Part shown: one piece after another, positions 6,209-10,374 of the stretch
Layout of the letters: the number at the start of each line of letters is the position of its first letter
Numbering within the stretch: position 1 is the stretch's first letter
Source of the DNA: JAZDMK01 sp043800975
GTDB lineage: Bacteria; Bacteroidota; Bacteroidia; Bacteroidales; JAHJDW01
Direction of reading: 5' to 3'
Assembly: GCA_043800975.1 (NCBI GenBank)
Contig: JAZDMK010000119.1
Span: 1 to 10,374 of the forward strand
Length of the DNA: 10,374 nt
The notes under the pieces: model-generated
Database searches by the model: none
What the model saw: the letters and a program-made list of their open reading frames with translations, nothing else
What the model was told of the DNA's origin: nothing
Program-made: the position numbers and the translations under genes

Positions 6209-7056
6209 TTTTTCTACTTCCTGCCATTCTTACTTCAACTGGAATTCTTATTCTTTTCAAACTTTTTGAAAAGAGGTCCATTAGCAATTTGCAGGCAATT
6301 GCAGTTAATTATGTCACTGCAGCAGTTCTTGGTTTTATCTTTTTTGATCATCCTGATTTTTCAGATGTAATCGCAAAAAACTGGTTTCCATTTTCATTGA
6401 TTTCCGGGATCACTCTTTTTCTTGTATTTATCGTTTATGCAGTATCAACGCAGAAAGCCGGGCTTTCGATCACTTCGGTTTCCGGAAAAATGTCGCTAAT
6501 TATTCCTGTCATTTGCGGCGTATTTTTACTGGATAACACAATGCCTCTTTTACGCATGGCGGGTATAATACTGGCATTGCTCTCGTTTTATTTAACGCTG
6601 AAAAAAGAAAGCGGGATTAAGCTTCAGCTTTCACTTTTAATTTTTCCTCTTTTACTTTTAATTGGAAATGGAATCAATGATACCATTCTGAACTATGCAC
6701 AGGTTAAATATGCCGGAGAAGAAACCGGTGCATTTTTGTCATTTGCATTTCTGGCAGCCTTTGTTCCTTGTATCGTTGCTGTAATCGTACGTCTGTATCT
6801 TAAAAAAGAAGTTTTTAAACTTGTCAATGTTGGTGCAGGATTACTGCTAGGAATGCTGAATTATTTTTCCACCTACTTTTTTATGGCAGGCTTGAATCAT
6901 GTAGAAACAGGCATTTTTATCCCTTTGTTTAATGCAGGGGTTGTATTAAGTGGGGTTACCTGTGGAATACTTTTTTTTCGTGAAAAAATGAGGTCCATAA
7001 ATATTGCCGGTGTTTTCTTATGTTTGTGTGCAATTTTAATCATTGCAATTTCTTAA
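6205..7056 (+). CDS. EamA/DMT-family membrane transporter
   Basis: This 283-residue, almost entirely hydrophobic protein has about ten predicted membrane segments (roughly 1-20, 29-47, 60-80, 88-110, 117-132, 141-160, 175-197, 207-228, 235-257 and 264-282). Each half ends with the typical EamA pattern in which an acidic or charged loop (LLDNTMPLLRMAG near 108-120; FFREKMRSINIAG near 257-269) precedes the last helix. This is the usual size and layout of a drug/metabolite transporter. Its start codon overlaps the ribD stop (ATGA), so the two are probably translated together. The flavin transporter RibN is an EamA protein, so a riboflavin or flavin-precursor substrate is a reasonable but untested inference; many DMT proteins carry amino acids or other metabolites. 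The yigZ-like gene starts 3 bp downstream. Confidence 0.88.
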   Translation: MIFLLPAILTSTGILILFKLFEKRSISNLQAIAVNYVTAAVLGFIFFDHPDFSDVIAKNWFPFSLISGITLFLVFIVYAVSTQKAGLSITSVSGKMSLIIPVICGVFLLDNTMPLLRMAGIILALLSFYLTLKKESGIKLQLSLLIFPLLLLIGNGINDTILNYAQVKYAGEETGAFLSFAFLAAFVPCIVAVIVRLYLKKEVFKLVNVGAGLLLGMLNYFSTYFFMAGLNHVETGIFIPLFNAGVVLSGVTCGILFFREKMRSINIAGVFLCLCAILIIAIS

Positions 7057-7059
7057 AGA

Positions 7060-7674
7060 ATGATGTTTGACGATACATACCGCACTATCACAACACCCTC
7101 CGAATCTTCTTTTCGCGACAGAGGCAGTCGTTTTCTCGGGTATGCATATCCGGTTAAATCGGAGAACGAAGTAAAGGAAACACTGAGTATTTTAAAAAAG
7201 AAATACCACGATGCCAACCACCATTGCTTTGCATTTCGTCTGGGAGCGGATCATTCCGCATATCGTTTCAGTGATGACGGGGAGCCAAATAATTCTGCAG
7301 GACGTCCCATTTACAATCAAATTAATTCACATGACCTTACCAACATTTTGATTGTTGTTGTTCGATATTTCGGAGGAACCTTATTGGGTGTTAGTGGGCT
7401 GATCAATGCCTACCGAACCACAGCATCGCTCGCCATTGAAGCATCTGAAATAATCGAAAAAACTGCCAACGAAAATTATCTGCTTACCTTTAGTTATGAA
7501 GTAATGCATGAAATAATGCCCATTCTGAAAGAACCTCACATTTTAAATGCCCAGTATGATATGGGGGAAAATTGCAAAGTCAATTTCGCAATTCGAAAAA
7601 GCCTTGCTATGTCATTAACAGAAAGAATTCAAAAAGTAAGTTCTGTTAAACTAGAATTTACAGGCATTTCCTGA
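7060..7674 (+). CDS. yigZ: YigZ/IMPACT-family protein (UPF0029)
   Basis: The 204-residue protein has the two-domain layout of YigZ. Residues about 17-125 form the UPF0029/IMPACT domain, with ESSFRDRGSRFLGYA (15-29), RFSDDGEPNNSAGRPI (69-84) and VRYFGGTLLGVSGLINAY (101-118). Residues about 137-200 form the smaller ferredoxin-like C-terminal domain. The family is cytosolic and widespread. Eukaryotic IMPACT modulates the Gcn1/Gcn2 translation-stress route, but the bacterial role is not well defined. The gene begins 3 bp after the transporter stop and is the last member of the ribD operon. ATG codons at 7060 and 7063 are both possible starts. Nothing in the sequence is unusual for the family. Confidence 0.92.
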   Translation: MMFDDTYRTITTPSESSFRDRGSRFLGYAYPVKSENEVKETLSILKKKYHDANHHCFAFRLGADHSAYRFSDDGEPNNSAGRPIYNQINSHDLTNILIVVVRYFGGTLLGVSGLINAYRTTASLAIEASEIIEKTANENYLLTFSYEVMHEIMPILKEPHILNAQYDMGENCKVNFAIRKSLAMSLTERIQKVSSVKLEFTGIS

Positions 7675-7709
7675 TTTTTCAAGTTTACGATTTTATTTTG
7701 AAATCAATG

Positions 7710-7750
7710 TTAAATATTTGCAATATTAATTTTTTATTTTTTTTTTCTTT
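7710..7750 (+). terminator. Possible AT-only hairpin plus T-tract after the ribD operon
   Basis: TTAAATATT (7710-7718) pairs with AATATTAA (7722-7729), with one bulged A and the loop TGC, and is followed by a T-rich run interrupted once by A and once by C. The position after the last operon gene suits a terminator, but an all-AT stem is weak. The same hairpin words recur before dnaA. Confidence 0.3.
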
Positions 7751-7756
7751 TAACGC

Positions 7757-7786
7757 TTTGATTAGATCATTTTATTGCTATCATTG
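7757..7786 (+). promoter_or_regulatory. Candidate promoter for the nucleotidase pair
   Basis: TTTG (7757-7760) as a -33 element is followed after 18 bp by TATCATTG (7779-7786), a 5-of-6 match to the fixed bases of the TAnnTTTG -7 box. The ATG at 7807 would lie about 14 bases after the inferred start of transcription. Confidence 0.4.
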
Positions 7787-7806
7787 CATATTCATTCCTC
7801 ACTTTT

Positions 7807-8577
7807 ATGAACCGACACTTTCTGAAATACATTTTTTTCATTGCATCCCTGTCGGGCATCCTTTCCTGCAGTACGCCGGTTCACATTACGGAAAGAAAAA
7901 CATCCATGGTTGCAGTTAATGAGCAAACGCACCCTGCGCAGGATTCTGCAATGCTTCTTGATATTGCCCCATACAAATCCAAGCTGGATGCTGTCATGAA
8001 CGAAATACTTGTTCAAAGTGATGAGGCAATGGTAAAAGGAACGCCCGAAAGCAACCTGAGCAATTTGCTTTGTGATTTAACCATAAAAAAAACGAATGAT
8101 AAATTGCAGTCTGCTGATGGAATGACAGCACAGATATGCGTCATGAATAGCGGGGGAATCCGCACGACAATCCCCAAAGGAGCTGTTACCCGCGGAAGAA
8201 TTTTTGAAGTCATGCCTTTTGAAAACGAGATTGTTGTTTTGACACTGAGCGGAGAGAAAACAGCTGAGTTACTTGATTTGATTGCTATAAAAGGAGGTGC
8301 TCCTGTTGGCGGTGTACGCTTTGGCATTCGTGATGCGAAAGCTGTAAACATTACTGTTAACGGAGAAGCTTTTGATATAAAAAAGAATTACACCATTTGC
8401 ACTTCTGATTATCTGGCGAACGGCGGTGATAATTTAACATGCTTTGCTAATCCAATCAAGAGAGTTAACCTTAGTTATAAGCTTCGTGATGCAATTATTG
8501 AATACTGTATTGAAGTAAACAAAGCCGGAAAGACACTGAACAATAAAGTTGACGGAAGAATTTATTTTGAGAAATAG
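7807..8577 (+). CDS. Lipoprotein with 5'-nucleotidase C-terminal domain
   Basis: The protein (256 residues) corresponds to the C-terminal, substrate-binding half of UshA-type 5'-nucleotidases. A Sec lipoprotein signal is visible: MNRHFLK, a hydrophobic core, then ILSC with the lipidated cysteine at C21. No acidic surface-export run follows the cysteine, so a periplasm-facing anchor is more likely. Domain motifs are GTPESNLSNLLCD (78-90), NSGGIRT (114-120), FEVMPFENEIVV (133-144) and TSDYLANGGDNLT (199-211), matching the family's N-x-GGIR and GGD substrate-pocket segments. It has no metallophosphatase motifs. Those are in the next gene, whose ATG lies 3 bp after this stop, so the two probably form one functional nucleotidase split at the interdomain linker, with gene order reversed relative to the single-chain enzyme. 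Confidence 0.88.
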   Translation: MNRHFLKYIFFIASLSGILSCSTPVHITERKTSMVAVNEQTHPAQDSAMLLDIAPYKSKLDAVMNEILVQSDEAMVKGTPESNLSNLLCDLTIKKTNDKLQSADGMTAQICVMNSGGIRTTIPKGAVTRGRIFEVMPFENEIVVLTLSGEKTAELLDLIAIKGGAPVGGVRFGIRDAKAVNITVNGEAFDIKKNYTICTSDYLANGGDNLTCFANPIKRVNLSYKLRDAIIEYCIEVNKAGKTLNNKVDGRIYFEK

Positions 8578-8580
8578 AGA

Positions 8581-9530
8581 ATGAAAGAAGAAAAAAAGAT
8601 CGCAGAGAATTTTTGAAGCTGATGGCTTCCGGCGCTGTACTGGCTGGATTAAGCAGTCTTCCCCTGCGTGCAATGAGTGCATCTTCTACAACTGATAAAA
8701 TCAAGCTGGTTATTTTACATACAAATGATCAGCATTCACATATTGAGCCCTTCCCTGCAAATGACCCCAAATTTCCCGGCATGGGTGGTTTTGCAAGAAG
8801 AGCTTCTATTATCAATGATATTCGTAAAGCTGAGAACAATATACTTTTGTTTGACGCCGGGGATATTTTTCAGGGAACACCTTATTTTAATTTTTTTGGT
8901 GGTGAACCTGAATTCAAGCTTATGAGCGAAATGGGCTATGATGCAGCAACATTAGGAAATCACGACTTCGACAATGGTCTTGATGGACTTGCAAAAGTTT
9001 TACCCAATGCAAAATTCCCTTTTGTTTCATCCAATTATGACTTTTCTGAAACGCCCGTTAGTGGTAAGATTCAGAAATATGTTATTCTGCACCGAGAAGG
9101 TATTCGTATCGGCGTTTTTGGACTCGGCGTAAAGCTGGAAGGACTGGTGCCTAAAAATGCATATGGAAAAACCCGTTATTCAGATCCCATAGTTAAAGCA
9201 GCTGAGATGTCACTTTTTTTGAAGAAAGAAAAAAAATGTGATGTCATCATTTGCCTTTCACACATGGGTGTTGACTCTGATAACGGCGGGCCCTGCGATA
9301 TAACACTTGCAAAACAGTCCAAAAACATTGATATAATTATTGGAGGACATTCACACCGCACCCTTGAACCTGCATATTGTTGGAAGAATTCCGATGGTGA
9401 AGACATTGTAATTGCACAAGTCGGATGGGGCGGTGTCAAGTTAGGAAGAATTGATTTACTTTTTGATAAAAAAAGCAAAAAAAAGGAAACAATTTCTTCA
9501 GTGGTAAAAATTATTAAAAATCAATTGTAA
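8581..9530 (+). CDS. Tat-exported 5'-nucleotidase metallophosphatase domain (apparent frameshift near the start)
   Basis: This is the catalytic half of a UshA-like 5'-nucleotidase. Counting from a TTG at 8613, the di-metal motifs are HTNDQHSH (36-43), FDAGDIFQG (80-88), LGNHDFDNG (114-122), CLSHMGVDSD (214-223) and IIGGHSH (242-248), a complete set. The open frame upstream of 8613 encodes DRREFLKLMASG and a hydrophobic stretch, a twin-arginine signal, but contains no ATG, GTG or TTG before the in-frame TGA at 8568. The well-placed ATG at 8581, 3 bp after the previous stop, is one frame off and would end after 11 codons. A -1 shift at A-AAA-AAG (8592-8598), or one extra A in that run, joins them as MKEEKKDRREFLK. 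I therefore take 8581 as the start, with an indel or slippage. If 8613 or 8622 is used instead, the Tat motif is lost. Confidence 0.85.
8592..8598 (+). other. A7G tract / potential -1 slippery heptamer
   Basis: In the frame of the ATG at 8581 the heptamer reads A AAA AAG, the X-XXY-YYZ pattern used in E. coli dnaX frameshifting. A -1 slip continues as GAT CGC AGA GAA, the Tat signal. A small hairpin (GAAGC 8615-8619, GCTTC 8625-8629) lies 16 nt downstream, farther than usual for a stimulator. A one-base sequencing or assembly deletion in the A run explains the same data. Confidence 0.5.
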
Positions 9531-9555
9531 AAATTTTTTTTTTTAATTTTTTTAT

Positions 9556-9579
9556 TTAAATATTTGTTTCCAATATTAA
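9556..9579. repeat. AT-rich motif shared with 7710-7729
   Basis: TTAAATATTTG (9556-9566) and CAATATTAA (9571-9579) are the same two words that stand side by side at 7710-7729, here separated by TTTC. The motif lies in the very AT-rich 112-bp gap before dnaA, after a T-tract. The gap shows no clear TAnnTTTG box and no good DnaA box. Confidence 0.5.
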
Positions 9580-9642
9580 AAAATGTCGTTTCATCGTATT
9601 TAAAAGGAAATTACACACTTAAAAAATCGAGAACTAAGGTTT

Positions 9643-10374
9643 ATGTCCAACGAAAAGAAAAATTTTGAAAAAGTTTGGGAAAACTGTTTGAAGGTTATTA
9701 AAGATAACATCAACCTTCAGAGTTTTAAAACCTGGTTCGAACCAATCAAACCTGTTAAAATTGAAAACAACGTTCTTACTATTCAAGTGCCAAGCCAGTT
9801 TTTTTATGAATGGCTCGAAGAGCACTACATCACCCTTCTTAAAAAAACTATCCGCAAAGAGCTGGGTGCAGAAGGACGTCTAGAGTATAGCATCATTGTC
9901 GATACTTCGTATAACGAGTCTCGCAATCCTATTACGGTTAAGATGCCAACATCCAACAGAAAAGAACTTGGCAATCCGCCTGTATCTATTCCTATTGACC
10001 TCAATGAAGACAGTCCCATCCGCAATCCGTTTATCATTCCCGGATTAAAAAAAGTACAGGTTCATTCTCAACTGAACTCAAATTATACTTTTGAAAATTT
10101 TGTAGAAGGTGATTGTAACAGGTTAGCACGTTCGGCCGGATACGCTGTTTCCAACAATCCCGGAGGCACCTCTTTTAATCCATTATTTTTATATAGTGGT
10201 GTTGGTTTGGGGAAGACCCACCTTGCACATGCTATCGGAATTCAAATTAAACATACGCATCCTAATAAAACTGTCCTCTATGTTGAGGCAAGCAAATTCA
10301 TCCAACAGTTTGTTGATTCTGTAAAAAGTCACGCGGCCAACGATTTTGTTCATTTTTATCAAATGCTCGATGTG
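9643..10374 (+). CDS. dnaA: Chromosomal replication initiator DnaA (3'-truncated by window edge)
   Basis: The first 244 codons of DnaA, which binds origin DNA and loads the helicase, are present, and the frame is open to the last base. Residues 1-85 are domain I, with QSFKTWFEPIKP (26-37) and VPSQFFYEWLEEHY (49-62) typical of the DnaB-interaction domain. Residues about 86-145 are the variable linker. NYTFENFVEGDCNRLARSAG (147-166) begins the AAA+ domain, and the Walker A region is YSGVGLGKTH (184-193) with K191 and T192. The first small residue of the P-loop is Ser185 where glycine is usual. The start at 9643 is supported by AAGG four bases upstream and by domain I beginning at once. Walker B, the sensors and the DNA-binding domain IV lie beyond the window. 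Confidence 0.95.
   Translation, partial: MSNEKKNFEKVWENCLKVIKDNINLQSFKTWFEPIKPVKIENNVLTIQVPSQFFYEWLEEHYITLLKKTIRKELGAEGRLEYSIIVDTSYNESRNPITVKMPTSNRKELGNPPVSIPIDLNEDSPIRNPFIIPGLKKVQVHSQLNSNYTFENFVEGDCNRLARSAGYAVSNNPGGTSFNPLFLYSGVGLGKTHLAHAIGIQIKHTHPNKTVLYVEASKFIQQFVDSVKSHAANDFVHFYQMLDV

Noticed and set aside
8434..8704. Minus-strand open frames over the nucleotidase junction
   Set aside because: They are mirror frames of the two nucleotidase genes, with no recognisable domain of their own.
9531..9642. Replication origin (oriC) upstream of dnaA
   Set aside because: The gap is AT-rich, but I find no good match to TTATCCACA; the nearest, TTACACACT at 9611, matches poorly. Without a box cluster the call is unsupported.

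Overview
The window looks like chromosomal DNA of a Bacteroidota (Bacteroidetes) bacterium. The sequence evidence is starts that mostly lack Shine-Dalgarno sites, several exact or near matches to the phylum's TAnnTTTG -7 promoter element, a lipoprotein/Tat split nucleotidase pair, and AT-rich intergenic DNA full of small hairpins and short tandem arrays. The phylum call is an inference from these traits and from the general look of the proteins. No mobile-element gene, CRISPR array, tRNA or rRNA was seen.

Layout. Bases 1-566 hold no convincing gene. They carry a dense run of stem-loops (about 81-375) and then a candidate promoter. A fold-type-II PLP enzyme of unassigned specificity follows (567-2030, +). 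Bases 2031-2661 are a gene-free gap between convergent genes, made of a duplicated 60-bp hairpin unit, a perfect small palindrome and a patchwork of short-period arrays. On the minus strand, ygeY (M20-type hydrolase) and ygeW (knotted carbamoyltransferase) form a two-gene operon, 5087 to 2662. A 53-bp divergent promoter region separates them from a plus-strand operon of ribD, an EamA/DMT transporter that overlaps ribD by 4 bp, and a yigZ/IMPACT-family gene (5141-7674). Next is a split 5'-nucleotidase: first the C-terminal (substrate-binding) domain as a lipoprotein (7807-8577), then the metallophosphatase domain with a Tat signal (8581-9530). The Tat signal is reachable from the coupled ATG only through a -1 shift at an A7G tract. 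The window ends inside dnaA (9643 to the edge).

How the genes fit together. YgeW and YgeY are, in E. coli and many anaerobes, partners in a cluster linked to purine/urate-derived and diaminopropionate metabolism. Here the usual lyase YgeX is not seen, and a different PLP enzyme sits convergently beside the pair. RibD with its coupled transporter suggests flavin synthesis plus movement of a metabolite. The nucleotidase pair probably scavenges nucleotides in the periplasm. The observations most worth a second look are the frameshifted Tat nucleotidase, the YgeY/YgeW/non-YgeX PLP association, and a 20-nt AT motif shared upstream of the nucleotidase and dnaA.
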